A stretch of 64,000 bases of DNA from Lactimicrobium massiliense (GCF_900343155.1 NZ_OUNG01000006.1:186001-250000); one strand, 5' to 3'. Counted from the first letter of the stretch, positions 18,316 to 26,488 are shown. Translations and numbers: made by a program. The notes: generated from the sequence alone by a model not told the origin.

Positions 18316-18365
18316 TGACAAGTGTCCAACATAGTGTCATCCTATTAGTACATTGACAGATGTCA
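18316..18365. promoter_or_regulatory. Paired palindromes TGACA-N2-TGTCA between tetR and lon
   Basis: TGACAGATGTCA at 18354-18365 is a perfect dyad, and TGACAAGTGTCC at 18316-18327 is a near copy 38 bases upstream. The first overlaps the lon -35; the second lies just upstream of the -10-like box of the regulator gene. Likely operators of the adjacent TetR protein (inference). Confidence 0.5.
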
Positions 18366-18380
18366 GTGTTCGGGGATTAT
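18353..18380 (+). promoter_or_regulatory. lon promoter
   Basis: TTGACA at 18353-18358, 16 bases, then GATTAT at 18375-18380. The CIRCE element lies about 22 bases downstream, i.e. in the transcribed leader. Confidence 0.55.
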
Positions 18381-18402
18381 CCCCATTTATTTTACAAATG
18401 AG

Positions 18403-18429
18403 TTAGCACTCTATTGGTAAGAGTGCGAA
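18403..18429 (+). promoter_or_regulatory. CIRCE element (HrcA operator) before lon
   Basis: TTAGCACTC at 18403-18411, nine bases, GAGTGCGAA at 18421-18429. This matches the consensus TTAGCACTC-N9-GAGTGCTAA with a single mismatch. It overlaps the edge of the AAAGGAGG ribosome site of lon. HrcA repression of lon is therefore likely. Confidence 0.9.
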
Positions 18430-18438
18430 AGGAGGCTT

Positions 18439-20715
18439 ATGTTAATCGTTCCTGTATACAACCAGCTTGTACTGCCAGATGCCAATCTGTTCTTCCCGTC
18501 AGACAGTTTCCAGGCCGCCGCCGGCAGCCATCTGTCCGCAGGTGAAAAGATCATCTTTGTCATCGCCCGTGAGAACATTCCGCGTACCCAGTATACCGAA
18601 GACAGCTTCTACCCGATCGGTGTCACCGGCTACATTCAGGAAGAAAACATGTCCGGCTTCATCGTTGTTCATACTGACCAGCGCGTCAATATCGAAAACA
18701 TTACGGTCCGGGCAGACCATACACTGATGGCCAATATCTCACGCCGTGCTGATATCGAAGACCTGGATCCTCAGGAAGAGGCAGAGCACCTGGTCAATCT
18801 GAAAAAGCTTGTCAAAGACTACATGTCACACTTCCAGTGGGGCAAGTTTGTGGATGGCTTTGTGGATCAGTGGACCAATGAAGGCGAGATCATTGCGGCT
18901 CTTGGCATGTGGCTGCCGCTGAAACCGGAAGAAAAGTATGCACTGCTGGCAGAGGACAGCCGCAAAGCACGCAACCGCCGTTATGAAGAAATCCTGTACA
19001 GCTATCTGGAAGTTGCCCGCGTGAATGCGGATGCCCAGACTGCCACTGCCCAGGAATATGAGCAGGCGTATAAAGAGCAGGCTATCAAGAAACAGATGGA
19101 ATATCTGCAGAATGAGCTTGATAAGATGCATCCGGAAAATGTATCTGATGCTGCCCGTTTCCAGAAGAAAATCGAAGAGTCCGGCATGAACCCTACGGCC
19201 CGTGAAGAAGCAGACAAGATGCTGAACAGACTCAAGCAGGAGGGTAAGAATTCACCAGAGTACGGCAATATCTATGAATACCTGGATTTTGTCACATCTC
19301 TGAACTGGAAGACGCCTTCTGCGAAAAAGATTTCTCTGTCAGAGGCACAGAAAGTTCTCGATGAAGATCATTTCGGCCTTGAGAAGGTGAAGAAGAGAAT
19401 CATCCAGCAGATTGCTGTGATGAATCTGAAACATTCCCAGTCCGGTTCGATCCTGCTGTTTGTTGGTGCACCTGGCACCGGCAAGACATCCATTGCTGCA
19501 TCGATTGCACGAGCACTGCACCGCAAATATGTACGTGTATCGCTTGGCGGTGTGCGGGATGAGGCAGATATCCGCGGCCACAGAAGAACCTACATCGGGG
19601 CAATGCCAGGCCGCATCATGGACGGGATCCAGAAGAGCGGTGCCAGCAATCCTGTGATGGTATTGGATGAAGTAGACAAACTTGGTGCCTCCTACAATGG
19701 CGATCCAGCCAGTGCACTGCTGGAAGTGCTGGATCCGGAACAGAACGCCACCTTTACAGATCACTACATGAACGTGCCATATGATCTGAGCCATGTCTTC
19801 TTCATCTGCACAGCCAACAGCATCGACAACATTCCGGAACCGCTGCTGAACCGTATGGAAGTCATCCAGTTCAATGGCTATACGGCATCCGACAAGTTCC
19901 AGATTGCCAGAAAGCATCTGCTGCCAAAGGCTATGTCTGCCATGGGCATCAAGGACAAGGATCTTGAGGTGACGGATGATGCCATCCGGGCAATGGTCGC
20001 TTCCTATACGATGGAAGGCGGTGTCCGCGGCCTCAAGAAAGTACTGGATACGTTATGCCGCAGCTGCGCTGTTGAAATTGCCAATGGCCGCAAAGATACG
20101 CTTGTGATCAATCAGGATAATCTCAAAGGTTATCTCGATGCCAGACCCATTCACCATGATCGTGTTCTGAAGAATGATCAGCCCGGTATTGTGACAGGGC
20201 TTGCCTGGACAGCAGCCGGCGGTGAAATCCTGTTCATTGAATCACTGATGATGAAGGGAACCGGCAAGGTGACAGTCACCGGCCAGCTGGGCGATGTCAT
20301 GAAAGAATCTGTTTCTATCGCCATGTCTTTGGTCAGACACAGATTCCCGGACAAAGCAGATGTGTTTGCCAATCATGACATTCATATCCATGTGCCGGAA
20401 GGTGCAGTCAAGAAAGACGGACCTTCTGCGGGTGTCACACTGACGACGGCACTGGCATCCCTTGTCACCGGCCATCCGGTAGATCCTTCCATTGGTATGA
20501 CTGGTGAGGTATCGCTGCGCGGCAAAGTCATGGAAATCGGCGGTCTGCCTGAAAAACTCATGGCCGCTGCCAGAGCGGGCGTCAAGACCGTTCTGATCCC
20601 GAAGGATAATGTCGATGATCTCAAAGATGTACCACAGGAAGCCAGAGACGCATTGAAGATTGTCCCGGTTGACACCGTGGAAGATGTTCTGAAGTACACC
20701 GGCATCATTGCATAA
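18439..20715 (+). CDS. lon: ATP-dependent protease Lon
   Basis: 758 residues. Order: N-terminal LAN domain (about 1-195), helical/coiled region to about 300, AAA+ module with Walker A GAPGTGKT near 344 and Walker B VMVLDEVDK near 408, and C-terminal protease domain with catalytic Ser in KDGPSAGVT (about 663) and Lys in GGLPEKLMAA (about 706). Soluble cytosolic protease for misfolded and regulatory proteins. The N-domain is somewhat short relative to the 770-800 residue norm. ATG follows AAAGGAGG directly downstream of CIRCE, giving heat-shock type control. Confidence 0.96.
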   Translation: MLIVPVYNQLVLPDANLFFPSDSFQAAAGSHLSAGEKIIFVIARENIPRTQYTEDSFYPIGVTGYIQEENMSGFIVVHTDQRVNIENITVRADHTLMANISRRADIEDLDPQEEAEHLVNLKKLVKDYMSHFQWGKFVDGFVDQWTNEGEIIAALGMWLPLKPEEKYALLAEDSRKARNRRYEEILYSYLEVARVNADAQTATAQEYEQAYKEQAIKKQMEYLQNELDKMHPENVSDAARFQKKIEESGMNPTAREEADKMLNRLKQEGKNSPEYGNIYEYLDFVTSLNWKTPSAKKISLSEAQKVLDEDHFGLEKVKKRIIQQIAVMNLKHSQSGSILLFVGAPGTGKTSIAASIARALHRKYVRVSLGGVRDEADIRGHRRTYIGAMPGRIMDGIQKSGASNPVMVLDEVDKLGASYNGDPASALLEVLDPEQNATFTDHYMNVPYDLSHVFFICTANSIDNIPEPLLNRMEVIQFNGYTASDKFQIARKHLLPKAMSAMGIKDKDLEVTDDAIRAMVASYTMEGGVRGLKKVLDTLCRSCAVEIANGRKDTLVINQDNLKGYLDARPIHHDRVLKNDQPGIVTGLAWTAAGGEILFIESLMMKGTGKVTVTGQLGDVMKESVSIAMSLVRHRFPDKADVFANHDIHIHVPEGAVKKDGPSAGVTLTTALASLVTGHPVDPSIGMTGEVSLRGKVMEIGGLPEKLMAAARAGVKTVLIPKDNVDDLKDVPQEARDALKIVPVDTVEDVLKYTGIIA

Positions 20716-20729
20716 CTTACAAAACACAC

Positions 20730-20785
20730 AAAAGACCTCCCGGACAGAGCAGAAGAATCTTCTCTGTCCACGGAGGCCTTTTTTC
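20730..20785. terminator. Bidirectional terminator between lon and luxS
   Basis: Long inverted repeat: AAAAGACCTCC.GGACAGAG against CTCTGTCC.CGGAGGCCTTTT with a 12-base loop, with A run before and T run after. It serves the converging lon and luxS genes. Confidence 0.85.
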
Positions 20786-20796
20786 TATATGCATGA

Positions 20797-21276
20797 TTAC
20801 TGTGGATATACCATATGGGCATCATCAATATTTTGCAGTGTCTTTTCCAGATACCGCTTTGCCCACCATTTTGCACTGGCAAGATTCTGATCCAGATAGT
20901 TGCCGCATTCGGCCGGCTTTGCACCAGGAATTTCACCCTCAAAGGAAACAATAAACGAAAACATGCGGGTAATGACATCCACAATATCCTTTGATTCCAG
21001 ATCACCGGCAAAGATGACATAGAAACCTGTCCGGCATCCCATCGGCCCGAAGTAGACCGTCTGGTCTTTCCATCTGGCATCATTGCGCAGAAAGGTAGCA
21101 CCCAGATGTTCAATCGTATGCACCTCAGCTGTATTCATGACAGGCTCTCTGTTAGGGGCAGTCAGCCGCAGATCAAACGTTGTCAGCACTTCACTGCCGA
21201 CTTTATCTTTTCTGGATACATAGACTCCCGGTTCCAGCTTCAGGTGGTTGATCGTAAAACTTGCAATCTTTTCCAT
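20797..21276 (-). CDS. luxS: S-ribosylhomocysteine lyase
   Basis: 159 residues, full length. It cleaves S-ribosylhomocysteine to homocysteine and DPD, the AI-2 precursor. Metal ligands are His53 and His57 in HTIEHL (Glu56 catalytic) and the Cys in PAECGNY near 123; the active-site Cys81 is in GPMGCRTGF. ATG is preceded by an AAGGAG-type site. No pfs gene is adjacent. A 20-base gap separates it from the upstream gene on the same strand, so they may be co-transcribed. Confidence 0.96.
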   Translation of the reverse strand: MEKIASFTINHLKLEPGVYVSRKDKVGSEVLTTFDLRLTAPNREPVMNTAEVHTIEHLGATFLRNDARWKDQTVYFGPMGCRTGFYVIFAGDLESKDIVDVITRMFSFIVSFEGEIPGAKPAECGNYLDQNLASAKWWAKRYLEKTLQNIDDAHMVYPQ

Positions 21277-21296
21277 ATTCTGTATTCTCCTTTATC

Positions 21297-22088
21297 TCAT
21301 GATTTACATTTCTGATGACAGCAGTTTTCCCATGCTCTGGCACACTGGCTGCGCAGCTGTTTCTTCAACTGTACATAGGCTTTGATCTCTGATGCCACTG
21401 GCTTTCTTCCTTCATTCAATGCATCATACACACGGATTGATGGTTCAATCAATTCTTCCTGCACAGATAGCGCTTCATCCCCTGGCAGTGAGATCTTGGA
21501 AACTTCCATCTGATACAGACCGGAGGGCGGATTGCCATTGCGGTCGAGAATGTCTTTTTCATTTTCATCCATCTGCTTTTCAGCCATCTTGACGCCAAGC
21601 CAGGGTGCCAGCAGAATTTCTGCTTCTTCTGCTTTGGCATAATGGGGAAGAACAGCCGACAGGTCAATGGCATATGTGCCTTTTGGAAGATCTGCTTCCA
21701 GCAGCACAATGCCATCCTTGTCGCCATAGGCTTTCAGAAACTGTCTGGCCGTTGAGGTGGAAGTAAAGGCGATGGTATGACCTGCCTGAGAAATCTGCTC
21801 AAAGTCATACAGACGCTCTACCCTGCGCACATGGCATGGCCGGGAAAGAGGATGGGACTGCATCAGACAGAACAGGGCAGCACATGCGCCGTCCTGTCCA
21901 AAGACTTCCTGCCATCTTGACAGCAGGGCAGGATTGAGATGCTTGTTCTCTTTTGCCTTGATCATTTCATTTTCGATCCCATCAAAGAAGATGGCATTCA
22001 ATGTGACATAGGCTTTGGAATCTGCCCACAGCGGATCATTTCCTGTTACATCACCTTCATACCACCGCAATGCACGCAGCTCATCCAT
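21297..22088 (-). CDS. Putative ADP-ribosyltransferase-fold protein
   Basis: About 263 residues from ATG 22086-22088, seven bases after GGAGG; earlier in-frame ATGs lack that spacing. No signal peptide or membrane helix. I do not recognise a named family. The middle shows the three-part signature of R-S-E ADP-ribosyltransferases: basic strand CHVRRVERLYDF (Arg candidates 88-92), FTSTST at 108-113 and E155-A-E157 in EEAEILLAPW, with the usual spacing and the hydrophobic strand after the last Glu. It lies upstream of luxS on the same strand. ART activity is inference from motifs; the first 80 residues are unexplained. Confidence 0.6.
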   Translation of the reverse strand: MDELRALRWYEGDVTGNDPLWADSKAYVTLNAIFFDGIENEMIKAKENKHLNPALLSRWQEVFGQDGACAALFCLMQSHPLSRPCHVRRVERLYDFEQISQAGHTIAFTSTSTARQFLKAYGDKDGIVLLEADLPKGTYAIDLSAVLPHYAKAEEAEILLAPWLGVKMAEKQMDENEKDILDRNGNPPSGLYQMEVSKISLPGDEALSVQEELIEPSIRVYDALNEGRKPVASEIKAYVQLKKQLRSQCARAWENCCHQKCKS

Positions 22089-22135
22089 ACACATGCCTCC
22101 AGCTTGCATACATTTTATCCGGAAACCAATCTTTT

Positions 22136-22171
22136 TTCAGGGAATCCGCGTTTTTTGCGGGCATAGAGAGA
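22136..22171 (+). promoter_or_regulatory. Bipartite promoter-like element, copy 1 (same as before comG)
   Basis: TTCAGGGAA at 22136-22144, 14 bases, GGGCATAGAGAGA at 22159-22171. As boxes: CAGGGAA (22138-22144), 17 bases, CATAGAG (22162-22168). The same two boxes with the same spacing stand at 57409-57444. The spacing is that of -35/-10 boxes but neither fits the housekeeping consensus, so an alternative sigma factor is suggested. The AAGGAGG of the next gene lies 12 bases further on. Confidence 0.65.
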
Positions 22172-22197
22172 AGGAAGCACAGCAAGGAGGACAAAAG

Positions 22198-22581
22198 ATG
22201 AATTCCAATCACACAACATTGATGCATTTGAAACACGAGTGCGGGCAGTACAGCAGCTATGTCGTGCAGCTGCAGATTCTGCGTGACAGAATCAGAATGG
22301 CCCGTTCCAATGGCAGTCCGTGCAGTACGGAGGTTGAAGCACTAAACAAAGTAGATGAGAAGATTGCCTCCATTGAAAACATGCTGGACAGGATTGAAAA
22401 GGAAAATGGCATTGAAAGCCGGATTCTGCTGTGGCGCACTGTCATCGGCCATGAGGATCTGCGCCATGTGGCAGTTGAAAAAGGCATGGATCCCATAGAA
22501 CTGAATACCTGCATTGAAGATCTGCTGTTTCATGATCTGATCTCACAGACACACCTGTCGATGGAGACAGCTTATGCATAA
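22198..22581 (+). CDS. Small helical protein of unknown function
   Basis: 127 residues from ATG 22198, seven bases after AAGGAGG. The first two thirds are predicted helix with coiled-coil character (LQILRDRIRMARS, VDEKIASIENMLDRIEKEN). The C-terminal part, RILLWRTVIGHEDLRHVAVEKGMDPIELNTCIEDLL, split here as RILLWRTVIGHEDLR and VAVEKGMDPIELN, could be a helix-turn-helix like sigma region 4 or phage late regulators; this is weak. Not a family I can name. Its end overlaps the next gene by eight bases, so the two form a unit under the bipartite promoter element. Confidence 0.75.
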   Translation: MNSNHTTLMHLKHECGQYSSYVVQLQILRDRIRMARSNGSPCSTEVEALNKVDEKIASIENMLDRIEKENGIESRILLWRTVIGHEDLRHVAVEKGMDPIELNTCIEDLLFHDLISQTHLSMETAYA

Positions 22582-25066
22582 GCCGCTGCTGCTCGGCGTT
22601 TTCATCGGGGCTGCCATCTGGCAGCTGGACAAACAGCCCGCACTGATTGAGACACGGCTGTTAACAGATACAAAGCCGGCTGCCAATGTCCGCCTGCTTG
22701 TCAGCCAGCAGAAAGACTTCATGGAAGAATCGGTATGCATCACAGATGACAGCGGCACGTTTCAAGTGCCGGCGGGATCTTTCATCCGCCTTGAAAAGCC
22801 GCTGACTGGCTATTATGACCTTGCAGAACCTGTGGAAATGACACAGAAGAAAGAGATCACACTGCAGCCAATCCAGGTTTCTGTGAGTCTGGAAGATGCC
22901 ACTGAGACAAATGCAGTCACAGATCCGGTTTTTATCCTGCAGGATGATGAGAAGGAAACAGAACTGCTGGTGAAAGATGGAACACTGGAGATTGGCAGCC
23001 TGATTCTTCCTGATCATTCCTATACATTGCGCCAGAAAGAGAAAATCCCGAATGTGTCTGCTTTTCCTGACACGGAAATCTATATGGATTCCCGTCATCC
23101 CGAAAAAAAGGAAATTACGCATCGGTATGAAGATACAGCAGTGATTGAGGTTCCACAGATCCCGGGGCTGTCCGTTTCCTTCTTTGCGGATGAAAAAGGA
23201 GAGCATCCCATTGATACAGACAGCGGGCTTGCCAAAGGTACATGGTATTACCGCAGCTCCATAGATGATCCATCATACTACCAGGACGATACCCTGCATG
23301 CCATTACCGTTGATCCATCCCGGCACGAAACTGTCCGGCTGGAAATCTCATTGGAAAAACCGGTACTGTCCATTTCCATTGACAGCGGACAGTACCATCT
23401 CTGGCTGGAAAATGAGCAGAAGGAAAAAGTGGCAGAGTGGGACAGTGATGAGCAGATTCATGATATCCCTGTTCACAGGGACAGCACATATACCCTGTAT
23501 TCTTCACCGCTTTCTGACTGCTATGCAATCGATCCTATACAGGTATCTGTTCCGCTGCATAAAGAAAAAGATCTGCATCTTGCCATGGCAGGAAAACCAT
23601 TTTCCTTTGCCGTTTCTGTGCGCAATCAGACAACGCGCCAGCTGCTGGACAAGTGCGACATCCGCGTGGAAAACCTCAGCCAGCACAGTGAAACCATTCT
23701 TCCGGCAAAGCCGCGTGTATTTCTTAGCGGCCTGAAAGAACATGACCTTCTGCGATTGACACCGGTCAATCTGCCTTCTGGCTATGTCTCTGCAGGCAGC
23801 ACAGAAATCAAGGCAGAAAAGCTGGAAAGCTTCGATGTCATGCTGGATGTGATCCCGTATGTTCTGACCGACTTTCAGCTGCCGCAGTCGGCAGGGTATG
23901 AACTGTTTGCAGACAAAGAATGTACGCTGCCCGCCTTCGATGTGCTGCGCCATCCGCTGATGGGATGGGAAAATTTGATGCTGAAAGACGGGACATATTA
24001 CCTGAAACAGACAGACTGCGGACTGGATCAGTATCCGGATCAGGAAATCCATCCAATTGTGATCGATTCCCAGAAGGCAAGTGCACGCACAATTGCCATA
24101 GCCGCACAGCCAGTCATCGCCAGCCTTGCCGTCAAAGATTCTGACAGTGATGTACACGAGGCACAAGTACAGCTGCTGGATGAAAACGGCGATATCGTAT
24201 TTGAAGGTGCTCCCGGACAGATACAGCTGCAGCGCGGCAGGGTGTACTCCCTGCAGTTAAAAACATTGCCGGCAGGCTATACAGGCGGCCGTGCCATCCG
24301 TTTCCGCATGCCTTTACAGAAACCGGAAACAGATATAGAGCCAGTGCTGAAACTGCAGTCTTTTGCGTCTGTTTCGCTCAAAATGGAAGCAGCGCCTGGC
24401 GGTGCTGCAGTGGCTTTGTGCACCAGAAAGAATTTATCCAGTATGGCCAAAGATATCTATGGCCAGTATGCAAGAGGGCACACAGATGACAATGGCATGA
24501 TTCACTTTGAGATGCCTCAGGGTACGTACTATGTCATGATGGAACAGCCAGGCAGATATCATTACCGTACAAAGAAAACGGTGTCTGTTGAGGCACAGGC
24601 AAAACAGACTGTGCAGGTCTTTCTGCAGCTGCAGCAGGCATCCCTGCAGGTAGAACGGGTGGATGAACAGGGAAGACATGTTTCCGGCGCTGAGATGGCT
24701 TTGCTTGATCTTGCCGGTAATCAGCTTGTCAGCTGGACAAGCAGTGAGCAGGCAGATCGCATTGGCATGGGCATCGTTTCACCAGGAGAAAGCTATCAGA
24801 TTGCAGAGCTTTCTGCCCCGGATGGCTATCACCCATACACAAAGCCGGTTCTCTATACCGTTCCCATTGATGAACCGGAGCAGGAAGAAACCATTACGAT
24901 CCAAACAAAGCTCCAGACAGGAAAACAGGAAAAACAGAAGCAGGCTGAACCAGTGAAAGACATGGAACAGATTGTAAAGGAACAGAAGCAGAATAAAGGA
25001 ATCATGGCAGCTGCGGCACTGGCAGGTGTTACAGGCATCCTGTTTGCATGTAAAAAGTTTCATTAA
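22574..25066 (+). CDS. Large surface protein with prealbumin/SpaA-like repeats, no sortase motif
   Basis: 830 residues. N-terminal hydrophobic segment (PLLLGVFIGAAIW, residues 4-16) acts as signal or anchor. Then come about seven to eight beta-rich units of SpaA/Cna_B character; the clearest is about 690-770 with VERVDEQGRHVSGAEM and YQIAELSAPDGY. In that unit the Lys normally at VxKVD is Arg, so an isopeptide bond may not form there. After a Gln/Lys-rich spacer a C-terminal helix (IMAAAALAGVTGILFACKK) ends the protein. No LPxTG is seen, so it is probably held by membrane helices rather than sortase. ATG overlaps the upstream gene (ATGCATAA). Function unknown; surface exposure and link to the comG-like promoter suggest adhesion or DNA uptake. 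Confidence 0.8.
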   Translation: MHKPLLLGVFIGAAIWQLDKQPALIETRLLTDTKPAANVRLLVSQQKDFMEESVCITDDSGTFQVPAGSFIRLEKPLTGYYDLAEPVEMTQKKEITLQPIQVSVSLEDATETNAVTDPVFILQDDEKETELLVKDGTLEIGSLILPDHSYTLRQKEKIPNVSAFPDTEIYMDSRHPEKKEITHRYEDTAVIEVPQIPGLSVSFFADEKGEHPIDTDSGLAKGTWYYRSSIDDPSYYQDDTLHAITVDPSRHETVRLEISLEKPVLSISIDSGQYHLWLENEQKEKVAEWDSDEQIHDIPVHRDSTYTLYSSPLSDCYAIDPIQVSVPLHKEKDLHLAMAGKPFSFAVSVRNQTTRQLLDKCDIRVENLSQHSETILPAKPRVFLSGLKEHDLLRLTPVNLPSGYVSAGSTEIKAEKLESFDVMLDVIPYVLTDFQLPQSAGYELFADKECTLPAFDVLRHPLMGWENLMLKDGTYYLKQTDCGLDQYPDQEIHPIVIDSQKASARTIAIAAQPVIASLAVKDSDSDVHEAQVQLLDENGDIVFEGAPGQIQLQRGRVYSLQLKTLPAGYTGGRAIRFRMPLQKPETDIEPVLKLQSFASVSLKMEAAPGGAAVALCTRKNLSSMAKDIYGQYARGHTDDNGMIHFEMPQGTYYVMMEQPGRYHYRTKKTVSVEAQAKQTVQVFLQLQQASLQVERVDEQGRHVSGAEMALLDLAGNQLVSWTSSEQADRIGMGIVSPGESYQIAELSAPDGYHPYTKPVLYTVPIDEPEQEETITIQTKLQTGKQEKQKQAEPVKDMEQIVKEQKQNKGIMAAAALAGVTGILFACKKFH

Positions 25067-25073
25067 AAATGCG

Positions 25074-25102
25074 TTGACATACATTTTTGCTGAAACTACA
25101 AT
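25074..25102 (+). promoter_or_regulatory. Promoter of the his operon
   Basis: TTGACA at 25074-25079, 17 bases, TACAAT at 25097-25102: near-consensus housekeeping promoter, right before the T-box leader. Confidence 0.85.
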
Positions 25103-25119
25103 GAAAGCACAAAAGCAGG

Positions 25120-25360
25120 GAAGAGAAAAAGTAACACAGACTGAAGCTGCAAGAGAGTTTCCGCTTTGGTGAAAGGAAATACGGAGGTCTTTGTGAAAAC
25201 ACATCTTGGAGCTGTTCTTCTGAAAAAAGTAAGAAGGTCCGTGAGTGCACGTTACAGCACAGGAGTATGATAGTACTTCATGAGGCTGTTGATCGTGAGA
25301 TGACAGTGAAATTGGGTGGAACAACGTTGCGGACGTCCCTTGCGTGGGATGTCCTTTTTG
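25120..25360 (+). ncRNA. T-box leader, histidine specific
   Basis: A leader of about 270 bases between promoter and hisZ. The T-box core reads TTGGGTGGAACAACGTTGCG (about 25312-25331), followed by a terminator with arms GGACGTCCC (25331-25339) and GGGATGTCC (25346-25354) and a T run. Stem I shows GGTGAAAG, and the specifier region GTGAAAACACATCTTGGAG places CAC (25200-25202), a His codon, just before the conserved A. Uncharged tRNA-His would stabilise the antiterminator and switch on the operon. Confidence 0.92.
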
Positions 25361-25381
25361 TTTACAGGAGAGATGAGAAAG

Positions 25382-26488
25382 ATGAAGATGATTGAAGCAC
25401 CGTCCGGTCTGCGGGATCTGACATCGGCACAGGCTCAGAAACGCCAGCGGCTGCAGCAGAAAGTAGAAGCTGTGTTTGCCAATGCCGGCTATCAGCAGAT
25501 TGTCACGCCGGATATTGAGTTTTATCAGACGTATGCAAGGGCATATGCCAGTCTGAAAGACACGGAAATCTATAAGTTCTTTGACCAGGACGGTCAGATT
25601 CTGACCCTGCGGACAGATATGACCGTGCCGATTGCACGTGTTGCGGCCAGCAAGTACCGTGATGAAAAACCGCCGTTTCGTTTCTTTTATGGTGAGAATG
25701 TGTATAAGGTACGCCAGTCCTTTGCAGGCAAGCGCAATGAAGTGCGTGACTGCGGTGTGGAACTGATCGGAGAGGACAGCCAGAGTGATCCGGAAATTCT
25801 CAGCCTCGCCGATGAAGTTCTCAAACAGCTTGGATTGAAAAACTATATTCTTGAAATCGGCAATTCTGATTTCTTCCGCCTTGCGGCAAGACTCTGCAGG
25901 ATCTCCAAAGAAGATACTGCCGCGATGGCAGACCTGGTCGACCGCAAGGCAATGCCTGATCTGGAAACGTTTGTAAGCTCGCTGTCACTGTCAGAGCCGG
26001 AAACCTCTTTCTTCACGCAGCTGCCGCTGCTTTCCGGAACAGAAGAATGTCTGGAAAAAGCTCGGACACTTTGCTTTGACAGCCGTCTGGAAGCAGAAGT
26101 GAAGCGCATGAAGGAACTTGGCGAAATGATGAAACGCCTGGATCCGGAAAGCCATATCGCATATGACCTTGGCAAAGTCCCGCATCTTGACTATTACACC
26201 GGTATCATCTTTGAAGCCTATGCCGATGGCGCTGCCACCGCGATTCTCTCTGGCGGCCGTTATGATGACCTGCTTAAGAAGTTCGGCCGTGACCTGCCAG
26301 CATGCGGCTTTGGCATCAAACTGGACTACCTGCTGGACCTTTTCGACGATGAGAATACAGAGGTACGGCGTCTGCGCTATCCAAAAGGACAGATTGAGGC
26401 TGCTCTGCAGAAAGCAAAACAGCTGCGCAAAGACGGCCCGGTTGTTCTGGAAGCCGCGGATGTAGAAAAGATGGAGGTGGTATTGTGA
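25382..26488 (+). CDS. hisZ: ATP phosphoribosyltransferase regulatory subunit
   Basis: About 368 residues. HisZ is a histidyl-tRNA-synthetase-like protein that activates the short catalytic HisG. Class II core motifs are seen: TLRTDMTVPIAR, FRFFYGENVYKV and the late ALLSGGRYD-like AAILSGGRYDDLL. Start is uncertain among ATG 25373, 25382 and 25388; AGGAG lies at 25366-25370, and 25382 gives the usual short N-terminus (MKMIEAPSGLRDL). It overlaps hisG by four bases. Confidence 0.9.
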   Translation: MKMIEAPSGLRDLTSAQAQKRQRLQQKVEAVFANAGYQQIVTPDIEFYQTYARAYASLKDTEIYKFFDQDGQILTLRTDMTVPIARVAASKYRDEKPPFRFFYGENVYKVRQSFAGKRNEVRDCGVELIGEDSQSDPEILSLADEVLKQLGLKNYILEIGNSDFFRLAARLCRISKEDTAAMADLVDRKAMPDLETFVSSLSLSEPETSFFTQLPLLSGTEECLEKARTLCFDSRLEAEVKRMKELGEMMKRLDPESHIAYDLGKVPHLDYYTGIIFEAYADGAATAILSGGRYDDLLKKFGRDLPACGFGIKLDYLLDLFDDENTEVRRLRYPKGQIEAALQKAKQLRKDGPVVLEAADVEKMEVVL

